A stretch of DNA of 64,000 nt from Rhodococcus pyridinivorans (lineage in GTDB: Bacteria; Actinomycetota; Actinomycetes; Mycobacteriales; Mycobacteriaceae): positions 3,472,001 through 3,536,000 of the forward strand of contig NZ_FNRX01000002.1 of the NCBI RefSeq assembly GCF_900105195.1, given 5' to 3'. Below, one piece after another: positions 8,022 through 15,649 of the stretch. Position 1 is the first letter of the stretch. Each line of letters starts with the position of its first letter. The position numbers and the translations under genes are program-made. The notes beneath the pieces were generated by a model. That model made no database searches, was not told where the DNA came from, and saw nothing but the letters and a program-made list of their open reading frames with translations.

Positions 8022-8868
8022 GCATCTCCCTTTCACGAAGTACACCGCGCTGGGCAACGACTACCTCGTCTTCGACGGCGGTCACTTCGGCACGACCTTG
8101 GACGTACAGCAGATCGTCAGGCTGTGCGATCGCCGATTCGGTGTGGGCGCCGACGGTATTCTCGTCCACTGCCCGTCCCTGGCGAGCGGGCCGTTCCGAG
8201 TGCGCATCTTCAATTCTGACGGCAGCGAATGCGAGCGCAGCGGCAACGGATTGCGCATCTATGCTCAGTGGCTGCTCGATATCGGCGCAGTCGATCGCGA
8301 TCGATTCGAGATCGACTGCCTCGCCGGAACGTCCCCGATCGAGGTCAACAACGATGGCACGCTCACTGTGGCAATGGGACCGGCGGTGTTCGAGCCCCAC
8401 GCGATCGGGCTGACCGACCCCTCGATCGATCCACAGCGGTTCGTGCTCGATACTTCCGCCGGCGCTCTCGACGTGACCGCATTGTCCGTCGGAAATCCAC
8501 ATACGGTCGTGTTCACCCCGGTCGAGCCCCATATCCAGAACACCCTCGGACCGCAGATCGCCACTCATCCTCTGTTCGCCTCCGGCACCAACGTCCAGTT
8601 CGTCGCACGGATCGACGCAGCCGGGATGGACATCGACATCTGGGAGCGTGGATCCGGCCGTACTCTCGCCTCGGGTAGCAGCGCGTGCGCCGCCGCGGCG
8701 GCCGCACTGTCGCGCGGTTCGACCACCGCCCCGGTGACCGTTCGGATGCCCGGTGGCCAGCTCACCGTCGATCGGCGCGGCACACAAATTTGGCAGACCG
8801 GACGGGCGCACCATGTGTTCGCGGGCACCGTCCGACCCCCCTCCCCGAAGGCGGTAGCTGCATTATGA
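8008..8868 (+). CDS. DapF-like protein with both catalytic cysteines replaced by serine
   Basis: A protein of 286 residues with the diaminopimelate epimerase fold: KYTALGNDYLVFD at the N-terminus, FGVGADGILV, NSDGSECERSGNGLR and ERGSGRTLASGSSACA. In true DapF the motifs read CGNG and (S/A)CGTG, and the two cysteines are the acid and base that invert the alpha carbon. Here they are Ser78 and Ser222. Cysteines exist nearby (75 and 227) but not at the catalytic positions. The protein may therefore catalyse a different proton transfer or isomerisation, or only bind its substrate. It overlaps ArgC-like by 14 bp and the GNAT gene by 4 bp. It is not the housekeeping epimerase. Confidence 0.85.
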   Translation: MTSTEHLPFTKYTALGNDYLVFDGGHFGTTLDVQQIVRLCDRRFGVGADGILVHCPSLASGPFRVRIFNSDGSECERSGNGLRIYAQWLLDIGAVDRDRFEIDCLAGTSPIEVNNDGTLTVAMGPAVFEPHAIGLTDPSIDPQRFVLDTSAGALDVTALSVGNPHTVVFTPVEPHIQNTLGPQIATHPLFASGTNVQFVARIDAAGMDIDIWERGSGRTLASGSSACAAAAAALSRGSTTAPVTVRMPGGQLTVDRRGTQIWQTGRAHHVFAGTVRPPSPKAVAAL

Positions 8869-9374
8869 CCACACTGACCGTCCGTCACGCCACAGTCGCC
8901 GACGCGCAGCGCATATGCGAGATCTACAATCACGCAATCGAATCGCGTGCCAGTACGTGTGACCTCGAGTCGCGTGGCGTGCACGATATCGAAGGATGGT
9001 TCTCCGGAAGAGATTTCGGGTCCCGACCTATTTATGTGGCTGTCGACGATGGCACGGTCACCGGATATCTGTCCGTATCCGATTTTTGGAACGATCGTCC
9101 CGGTTACCGCGTCACCGCAGACTGCGGCGTCTATCTCGATCCGGCCTTCCAAGGTCGCGGGATCGGATCGACGTTGCTACGCACCTTCCTGGACGACGCT
9201 CCTCGCCTAGGCATCCGCACGGTCGTCACCAGCATGTTCGCCGACAACGCTGCGAGCGTCCAGTTGTTCGCCAGATTCGGTTTCGATCGCGTCGGCATGT
9301 GCACGGGGGTGGCGGACCTCGAAGGTGTCCGGAAGGACCTCGCTATCGTCCAACGAAGGATCACACCAGCATGA
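8865..9374 (+). CDS. Phosphinothricin acetyltransferase-like GNAT
   Basis: A protein of 169 residues of the GNAT superfamily, closest in layout to Pat/Bar and MddA-type N-acetyltransferases that acetylate the alpha-amino group of glutamate-like antimetabolites. Family features: VRHATVADAQRICEIYNHAI at the N-terminus, WNDRPGYR in the middle, the acetyl-CoA loop QGRGIG (96-101) and a C-terminal FARFGFDRVG. The ATG at 8865 overlaps the previous stop (ATGA), and its own stop overlaps the aminotransferase start the same way. In an operon making an unusual amino acid, such an enzyme is commonly the self-resistance step, or it acts as a protecting step in biosynthesis. Confidence 0.85.
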   Translation: MTTLTVRHATVADAQRICEIYNHAIESRASTCDLESRGVHDIEGWFSGRDFGSRPIYVAVDDGTVTGYLSVSDFWNDRPGYRVTADCGVYLDPAFQGRGIGSTLLRTFLDDAPRLGIRTVVTSMFADNAASVQLFARFGFDRVGMCTGVADLEGVRKDLAIVQRRITPA

Positions 9375-10471
9375 CACTGACGATGCAACAATGGATCTTC
9401 GTCGAGAGCTACGGTCGTTACACCCTCGATCTTGGTGACAGCAACGTCGAACTCGCGGACATTACCACTGTCCCGGGCTTCGCCGAGATCACCACCGTGC
9501 CACTCGGATATGGTCACCAGGCCGGGCTGCCCGAACTGCGTGCAGCTATCGCTGCGCGCTACCACAATGTCGACCCGGCAGACGTTCTTGTCTGCCACGG
9601 TGCCCAAGAGGCATTCTCCCTTCTGGTCCGCAGCCTCGAAATCACCGATCGCAGCGAAGCGGTAGTGATCGGGTCGGGCTGGAGCCAGCACACCTATTAT
9701 CCGGCCGAGGTCGGGCTCTCGGTTGTGACGGTCGCACTCGATCCGTGTGAGCACACTCTGCTGGCTGCGGTCGCGGAGGCCGTGACCTGGCGAACGAAGG
9801 TCATCGTCGTCGCCACACCGGAGAACCCGACCGGTTGGACCGCGTCCCGCGACTTCATCGAAGCGGTCGCCGACATCGCCGATGCCTACGACGCCGTGCT
9901 CGTGGTCGACGAGGAGTATGTTTGCGATCCCGATATGTCGGCGGCGGGGATCTCCGACTGCGTTGCCGTCATCAGCGGGTTGTCGAAGCTGCACGGTCTG
10001 CCGGGGCTTCGTATCGGTTGGTGTATCGCCACTGCTGACCTGGTCGACCGCTGTACGCAGCGGAAGCACCTGACCACCATCTCCAACTCGGTACTGTGCG
10101 AGTCCATCGCGACGGCCGTCCTGCGCGACGGCGACCGGTTTCTCGCCCGAGCCCGCACCCTCTGTCGAAGTGGTGCTCACACTCTGCAGGAATGGGCGTC
10201 TGTGCTCCCGCAGGTCAGCATCGTCAATGCTCGGGACGATCTGCCATTCGCGTGGCTTCGGATCGATAAGTCCCTCGACAGTCTCGCCGTGGCCCGACGG
10301 GCGCTTGATGAGGGTGTACTCGTCATCCCCGGGGAGGTGTTCGATCGGCCCGGGTATCTGCGTGTCGCCATCGCTCGGCCTCCCGTAGATCTCGACCGCG
10401 GCTTGAAGGTTCTGGCCCGAGCCGTGTGCGGTCCTCGATTGGATCCCCTCACGGCCGGAGGCCGCGCATGA
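9371..10471 (+). CDS. PLP-dependent class I/II aminotransferase
   Basis: A protein of 366 residues, fold type I. It shows the aromatic-stacking region ITTVPLGYGHQAGLPELRAA divided over residues 40-60, the ENPTG motif (151-155), VVDEEY (179-183, Asp180 contacts the PLP nitrogen, Tyr183 the hydroxyl), the Schiff-base Lys206 in SGLSKLHGLPGLR and a C-terminal LRVAIA arginine. It probably transaminates the semialdehyde or keto acid formed by its neighbours, as ArgD does after ArgC. The start overlaps the GNAT stop (ATGA) and its stop overlaps the exporter start. Substrate specificity cannot be assigned. Confidence 0.85.
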   Translation: MTLTMQQWIFVESYGRYTLDLGDSNVELADITTVPGFAEITTVPLGYGHQAGLPELRAAIAARYHNVDPADVLVCHGAQEAFSLLVRSLEITDRSEAVVIGSGWSQHTYYPAEVGLSVVTVALDPCEHTLLAAVAEAVTWRTKVIVVATPENPTGWTASRDFIEAVADIADAYDAVLVVDEEYVCDPDMSAAGISDCVAVISGLSKLHGLPGLRIGWCIATADLVDRCTQRKHLTTISNSVLCESIATAVLRDGDRFLARARTLCRSGAHTLQEWASVLPQVSIVNARDDLPFAWLRIDKSLDSLAVARRALDEGVLVIPGEVFDRPGYLRVAIARPPVDLDRGLKVLARAVCGPRLDPLTAGGRA

Positions 10472-11953
10472 ACGATTCGGAACCGACCGCGTCATCCGGG
10501 ACCATCGAACCAAGCGAGTCCGGCTGGGACATACGTTTATGGGCAGTCCTCGTCGTGGTGTGTGGTGCGTTGTTCCTCGATGGCCTCGACAGCGCCATGA
10601 TCGGTGTGGCTGTACCGTCGATACAATCCGAGTTTGCGACATCAGCCAGCGCCGTTCAGTGGACCGTCAGCGCCTACGTTCTCAGCTTCGGCGGTCTGCT
10701 GCTGTTCGCCGGCAGGCTCGCCGATGCGATCGGCCGCCGTGTGGTCCTGCTCGTCGGCGTGGCGATCCTGCTTGCTGGATCTCTGCTCGGAACGTTCGCT
10801 ACCACCGTCGAGTTGATCATCGTTGCCCGGTTCGGTATGGGTGTGGGCGCAGCGCTGACCGCACCAGCCGGGCTCGCGATCATCACCACGACTTTCCCTG
10901 AAGGACCAGCCCGAAATCGTGCCGTCGGCATCTACACGGCCTGCGGAGCCGTCGGCTTCTCGGCCGGCCTTCTCGGTGGCGGCCTGCTCAGCAGTGTCGG
11001 GTGGCGCTGGGTATTCGCGCTGTCAGTGGTGATGGCCGCTGTAGTCTGGGCCGGCGCAGTGACCTTCGTCCCCCCCTGATCGACCAATCCGCACCGAGCG
11101 GAGAACATTGAACCTGCCCGGATCGCTCGCTCTTACTGCGACGATGCTGCTGCTTGTCTACACCGTGGTTGAAGCGCCACAAGCAGGCTGGACCTCGACG
11201 TCGACACTCGCCCTGGCAACCGGTGTGCTCGTTCTCGCCGCAGGGTTCGCATACACGGAACGGCGTAGCGTCGCACCTCTGTTCCCCCGGCACCTGTTCC
11301 GCGGGGGGGACTTGCTCTCCGCCGCTCTGTTCAGCGCTGCAATCATGGGAACCTACACAAGCTTTCAGTTCCTCAGTGCGCTATATCTGCAGCAGAACCT
11401 GCACTGGTCACCGCTGCAGATGGCGCTTGGGTTCCTCCCGTTGAGTGTCCTGGTGGCAATCATCGGACCTAAGGTCGGCGTATTGATCAGCGCTGTGGGA
11501 ACCCGCCTCGTCATCGCTACCGGTTTCGGCATCTATGCAGTCGCGTACCTGTTGTTCCTGCGAATCGGCGGTGGGGGTTCGTTCTGGGATCTCGTCCTTC
11601 CCACTGTGGTGCTTGTCGGTTTCGCTTTCCCGATGAGTTTTACCGGCGCTTATGTGCAAGCCACCTCCGGAGTTCCCGATCGGGACCAGGGCGTAGCTGC
11701 CGCGGTTGCCCAGACCGGCTATCAGTTGGGCTCAGCGCTTGTGCTGGCGGTCGTGACACTCCGGCTCCCGCAGGGAACTTCGGTCGGTGTCGTAGCCACA
11801 CCCGCCGACTATCGCGACGGGATGATTGTCGTCTGTGCTGTCGCTCTTGCTGCCTTCGCCTGTGCAGTTCTCCGCGTGGTCCGACCTCACCGGCGGGCTC
11901 ACGCCGTCAGGGTGTCGGAGGACGTGTCCGCAGCAAAGGTGATGCCACGATGA
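10468..11953 (+). pseudogene. DHA2-type MFS exporter, frameshifted at a C7 run
   Basis: Two consecutive frames make one 14-helix drug:H+ antiporter-2 transporter. The first (10468-11079) has helices 1-6 with the family motifs LDSAMIGVAVPSI, GRLADAIGRR and the antiporter motif C-like GFSAGLLGGGLL. It ends at a TGA just after a run of seven C (11070-11076). With one C fewer the frame continues as PPDRPIRTERRTLNLPGS into the second part (to 11953), giving about 495 residues. The run suggests a sequencing error, slippage or recent inactivation. It overlaps the aminotransferase (ATGA) and the cupin gene. Its likely role is export of the operon product. Confidence 0.8.
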
Positions 11954-12284
11954 CCAACGAGCCGCTCTGCCACGTGCTGTCCGTGTTCGACATCGAGGCC
12001 GAACCGGTCACCGACGGCATTCTGCGGCGGCGCATTCATCGTTCGGATTTCGCGTCGAGTTGGCTGATCGAATTCGCCCCCGGCAGTTGTTGGCCCGAGG
12101 TGGGCCGTCACACCGGGAGGAATGGTACTACGTTCTTCGGGGCGAAATCCTTGAAGGAAATCGGTGTCATCCCGCAGGAACGTACGTCCGGTTCCTTCCC
12201 GGCTCCTCCCACCGTCCCCGCAGCCGTACCGGAGCTGTCATTCTCGGGATAACCCAGGAGCAAGCGGACTATCGGTCGGAGTAG
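11950..12284 (+). pseudogene. Small cupin protein, frameshifted
   Basis: The first frame (from ATG 11950, overlapping the exporter stop) encodes about 55 residues (MTNEPLCHVLSVFDIEAE, then WLIEFAPGSCWPEVGRH). The cupin core then continues in another frame: HREEWYYVLRGEILEGNRC, PAGTYVRFLPGSSH and AVILGITQEQAD, ending at 12284. One missing base at about 12113 (ACC CGG read as ACCGG) accounts for the shift. The Glu-rich metal motif and the PxGSxH histidine fit a ChrR-like or small single-domain cupin. In this operon it might be a metal-dependent isomerase or a binding protein. It is the last gene of the operon. Confidence 0.65.
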
Positions 12285-12719
12285 TCACGGTACCTCTGAA
12301 AATCGCGAAACCGGCGGAGCACTGTTCGATCGGGTGCCCGTTGAGCGATCCCGACCCCTGGAGCCGGGTTGTAGGGGTCCCACGCACGAGTCGTGAACTC
12401 GTACCGGCCGGAATCGCTGGGCACCGGGGAAGATGATCATCCGGGGAGACGACATCATGAAGCGCAGTACATTCATAATGCAACGCCATTTAACTGCCTC
12501 GATGACACGTCCCCGCGCCATCGACGGTGGCAGTGCGGTCGCGTGCGCGGCACCCGCACGCCACGGCGATGAGCCGAATCACGGTCAGTAGACCCGCGCC
12601 GACACCGGGACCTGCCTGACCGGAAGCGGCGAACCACATCGCGAAGGTGACCTACAGCACCGCGATCATCATTCCGGTGGCGGTACGCGGCCGGAGCGGC
12701 GTCACATCGTCGGTGGGCA
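12285..12719 (+). other. Stretch without a supported gene
   Basis: Short frames on both strands give no recognisable product. On the minus strand at about 12719-12500 a frame reads MPTDDVTPLRPRTATGMMIAVL, a stop, then VTFAMWFAASGQAGPGVGAG and a hydrophobic segment. This could be a small decayed membrane protein but is too weak to call. No clear terminator follows the operon. Confidence 0.4.
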
Positions 12720-13280
12720 TCACCACGGTTCCGGATGGGCTCGGGACGCAGCAGGGACATCGAGATCACGGGGCGGTACGGCGGTTTCCGTCACCGGGGG
12801 AACAGCGCGCACGGTCGAGGACCACCGCAGCCGACCGGCGCGCACCCCTTCATACTTGCGGCCTTGGGCGCGGGTGATCTCCCGCAACCGGTCCGCCTCG
12901 GCGAAGTACACCAGCTGCCAGTCGCCGGTGACGAGTTCGGCGATCACCGGCGCCGGACCCCGACCGACACCGCCTATGCGGCGCGCGGTCTCGGCGAGAG
13001 CGTGCACATCGACCGAGGTTGCCACCGGATTCGATCCGGGTATCGAGAAGTGCTCCCGGCTCGTCCGCATTCCGTACATCCCCGCTCCTCGCTCCACGGA
13101 CTCGACCGGAGCCGGGCCGTCTCCGGTCTGCACTTGCAGGTGCACAGTGTCGCCTCCACAGTCCTGCCGAGACGAGGGCGGGTCGATACCCGATCCGCAC
13201 CGCCGCCGACAGCGCCTCTCTCGGTCCATGTCTGCATCGTGCACGACGTCGTTGTTCGCTACCGTGCCGAGCATGGGCAC
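12720..13280 (-). CDS. Hypothetical protein
   Basis: A frame of up to 186 residues whose central part has the high third-position GC expected of coding DNA here (for example the segment GDWQLVYFAEADRLREIT, about residues 117-134). The N-terminal 40 residues are Arg/Cys-rich and doubtful, so translation may start later, at the GTG or ATG codons around 13140-13070. I do not recognise the family. Its 5' end overlaps the start of the divergent PLD-like pseudogene by 8 bp. It lies among decayed plasmid or phage-type genes and may itself be non-functional. Confidence 0.45.
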   Translation of the reverse strand: MPMLGTVANNDVVHDADMDRERRCRRRCGSGIDPPSSRQDCGGDTVHLQVQTGDGPAPVESVERGAGMYGMRTSREHFSIPGSNPVATSVDVHALAETARRIGGVGRGPAPVIAELVTGDWQLVYFAEADRLREITRAQGRKYEGVRAGRLRWSSTVRAVPPVTETAVPPRDLDVPAASRAHPEPW

Positions 13281-14082
13281 GACCCTGCACGCACCTCACC
13301 CCTGGCCTGCCATCACTGCGGCCCTGCGCCGGCCCGGACCCCGGCGCGTCGCCATCGCCTACCTCGACCACACCGCGCCCGACCTGCTGCCGCTGCGCAG
13401 CGGGGGCCAGTTGATCGTCGACACCGCCCGCGCCGCCGTGCGCGCACACGCCACATCCCCACCACCCTCGCCCACTTCCTCGACGCCGGCGTGCAGGTGC
13501 TGTCGACTGCGAACCTGCACACCGGCCTGATCGTCACCGCAGAGAAGGTGATCGTCGGCCCGGCCAGCGCCTCGCACGCCTCCACCGTCGCCGACAAAAC
13601 CGCGCTGATCGCCGACGATCCCGGCGCCATCGCAGCAGCACATGCCTTCCTCGACCGTCTCGAGGACACCGTCGTCGACGAGGTGTTCCTCGACAGCGCC
13701 ACCGCCATCTGGCAGATCGGCCGCGTCGTACCCCTGGCCGGGATCGGCCCCGGGCTATCGCACCCACTAGGTCCGCGAGGACAACCCTGGTCCCGACCGC
13801 CGCACCCGTCTCCAGCCCGGCGACGTCGTGATCCGGATCAGCAACGACGACACCCGGCTGGACCCGCCGGCCGTCGTCGCAACCGGCCCCCACCGCATCC
13901 CCCACACCCGCCACGCCCTGGCCTACCGGTTACGCGCCCGCGCCGACCTCGACCCCATCGCCATATCCGACGCCACGCGCATCCTCACCGACCGCGGTCA
14001 CTCGAACCCGCGCCTGCACCGCGACCACCGCATCATCTCTGCGAACCTGCGCGCCGCGGTGCTGGCTCTGTGGAAGATGTGA
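13273..14082 (+). pseudogene. Phospholipase D-like protein, two frameshifts
   Basis: The frame starts at ATG 13273 (MGTTLHAPHPWPAITAAL, then RRVAIAYLDH and LLPLRSGGQLIVD). It jumps at a C4 run (13455-13458) to PTTLAHFLDAGVQVLSTANLH and SASHASTVADKTALI, and jumps back near 13768 to VREDNPGPDRRTRLQPGDVV, ending at 14082. The middle resembles the HKD half-site of phospholipase D-like proteins, but the expected H-x-K reads H-T-G, so even an intact copy may not be catalytic. The total would be about 269 residues. Such proteins are common on rhodococcal plasmids and islands. Family call is moderate, decay (or sequencing error) is clear. Confidence 0.5.
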
Positions 14083-14158
14083 CCATCTTTGGACCGTTGA
14101 CCGGCGGCCCACCCGGTACACCCCCACTGACATGCGTAAATGGCACGTCCCCTGCGCC

Positions 14159-15068
14159 TTACACTGCCGGCTGCATCGCCTCGGCGGCGAAGGCTTGTGT
14201 CCACCACTGGTCGACGTTGGCGTGCTCTTTCGGTAACGCCAGGGCCGGGGCTACGACGAAGTACCGCTCGACGGTCGGGCACACCGGGCCACGTTCGTGC
14301 TGGTAGACACGCACGATTTCCATCGTCCCCGATGTCCGGGCGAACCTTGTTCTGTGCGGCTCCGTCGGCCGCGAGGCGACCGAGGATGTTGTGCATGCTG
14401 GCCCGGGAGCCGCAGCCGCGGATGCGGACCGAGCGTGCGGCATCGCCGAGTTCGGTCGGGTCGGTCTTGCGGGGCCGCAGAATGCGGCGAATCTCGTAGA
14501 TGGCGTGCTCGTGGCTCTCGAGGATTGCCTCGACGGCATCCAGGACGTTGTCGAGCTGGTGCTCGCGGAGCATCTCGATCAGGCGGCGGCCGCCGACGAG
14601 GCCCTGCGCTGGATTGAGCGCGAGTGCGAGGTGTTCCATCAACAGAGTTCTCGCGCCGACTTCGGGTGCTTCGGCATAACGAGCGAAGTTCTCGGCGCGA
14701 CTGCTCTTGCTGGCAAAGCTGAACGGACAGAATGTGCACGCGCTCTTGCCGACGCTGGTGCCGAGGATCGAGCGGGTGTAGTCGATCGCGTCGGCGCGTG
14801 ACCACCCCCAGTCGATCAACGGGTACTCGCCGGTGCGTCGGTCGGTGTTGAAGAGTGCGTCCTTGTCCGCGCGACGCTGCTCGCCTGCCTCGAATCCCAT
14901 GACGTGCCGATAGGGACGGCCGCGGGTGATCCGAGTGATCACCGGGTCGAGGACATCGCCTTTCGCGACGCCGACACTGGAATGTGTCGCTGCCGCACCG
15001 ACGACCGCGGCCGCCGCACCGACACCAGCGATCTCGGATCCGGGGCACCCATCGAGCGCCATTCCCAC
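14159..15068 (-). pseudogene. PAPS reductase-like (phage/island type) fragment
   Basis: The main frame contains EYPLIDWGWSRADAIDY and GKSACTFCPFSFASK, the hallmark of phage and island encoded phosphoadenosine-phosphosulfate-reductase-like nucleotide hydrolases. The N-terminal ATP-binding half (with its SGG[V/K]DS-type loop) is missing. The first 40 residues of the frame are unrelated low-complexity sequence. A shift at a four-G run (plus-strand C4 at 14327-14330) moves the C-terminus into the frame reading GTMEIVRVYQHERGPVCPT and ending at 14159. The gene is therefore truncated and frameshifted. It supports a mobile origin for this part of the island. Confidence 0.6.
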
Positions 15069-15259
15069 AGCACCGGTGCTTCATCACCAGCGAGGCGAAA
15101 CCACCATTGTGAAGTCACGAAAGGCCCCAGTTGCCGAGTGCGGGACATGACCGCCCATCCGCAGAACACGTGTGCGGACCCATACACGGGCCTCCCCCGG
15201 TCAGGGATGTACTTCCGTCCTTCCCATCATCGAGGGATCGGCTACTTTAGCGGGCTACA
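15069..15259. other. Island end, no gene seen
   Basis: About 190 bp between the PAPS-reductase-like remnant and the broken end of the amidohydrolase. Only short frames without recognisable motifs occur. The sequence just right of it (about 15,270) is where similarity to a normal amidohydrolase begins, so this stretch should contain the accessory side of the island junction. No tRNA or clear attachment-site repeat was seen. Confidence 0.4.
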
Positions 15260-15637
15260 TCAGCGAGCGCTGGGCAGGGCGATGTGCCGGCCGGCCCGGA
15301 TGATCCGGGACAGGTCCGCCCGCTGATCGAGGGCCCGGGTGTCGACAGGCGACCCGGCGTCGCGGAGCAGCAGGACACCCGCGTCGCGTTCGGTGACGGT
15401 CTGCGCGAGCAGACCCTCCTCGTCCTCCGCTCCCCCACCGAACCGGAGGCCGACGTGGCAGTGCGCGTCGACGAGGCCCGGCAGGATCCAGCCGTCGGCG
15501 CAGAGCACCTCGGCGTCGCGGCCGGGCTCGGCCGTGAACGCTCCGTCGGCCCCGACGAACAGTTCGACGGGTTCGCCGTCGGCCAACGACCGGCCTCACA
15601 CGACGAAGGAACGCGCATCACCCTCGGTCACGGTCAT
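15260..15637 (-). pseudogene. Truncated amidohydrolase, with in-frame stop
   Basis: This is the N-terminal quarter of the amidohydrolase normally found next to ffh in mycobacteria and rhodococci (Rv2915c-like). From ATG 15637 the frame reads MTVTEGDARSFVV, then TGA (15598-15596) where an Arg codon is expected, then GRSLADGEPVELFVGADG. The metal-binding motif LVDAHCHVGL is intact, but the protein ends after IIRAGRHIALPS, where family members go on for about 250 more residues. Both the nonsense codon and the truncation show the gene is dead. The break marks the junction between core chromosome and island. Confidence 0.8.
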
Positions 15638-15649
15638 CCCCGGACCGGC

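Noticed and set aside
7074..8868. Reading the ArgC-like and DapF-like genes as the housekeeping argC and dapF
   Set aside because: They lie in a coupled accessory operon away from arg or dap genes, and the DapF-like protein lacks the catalytic cysteines.
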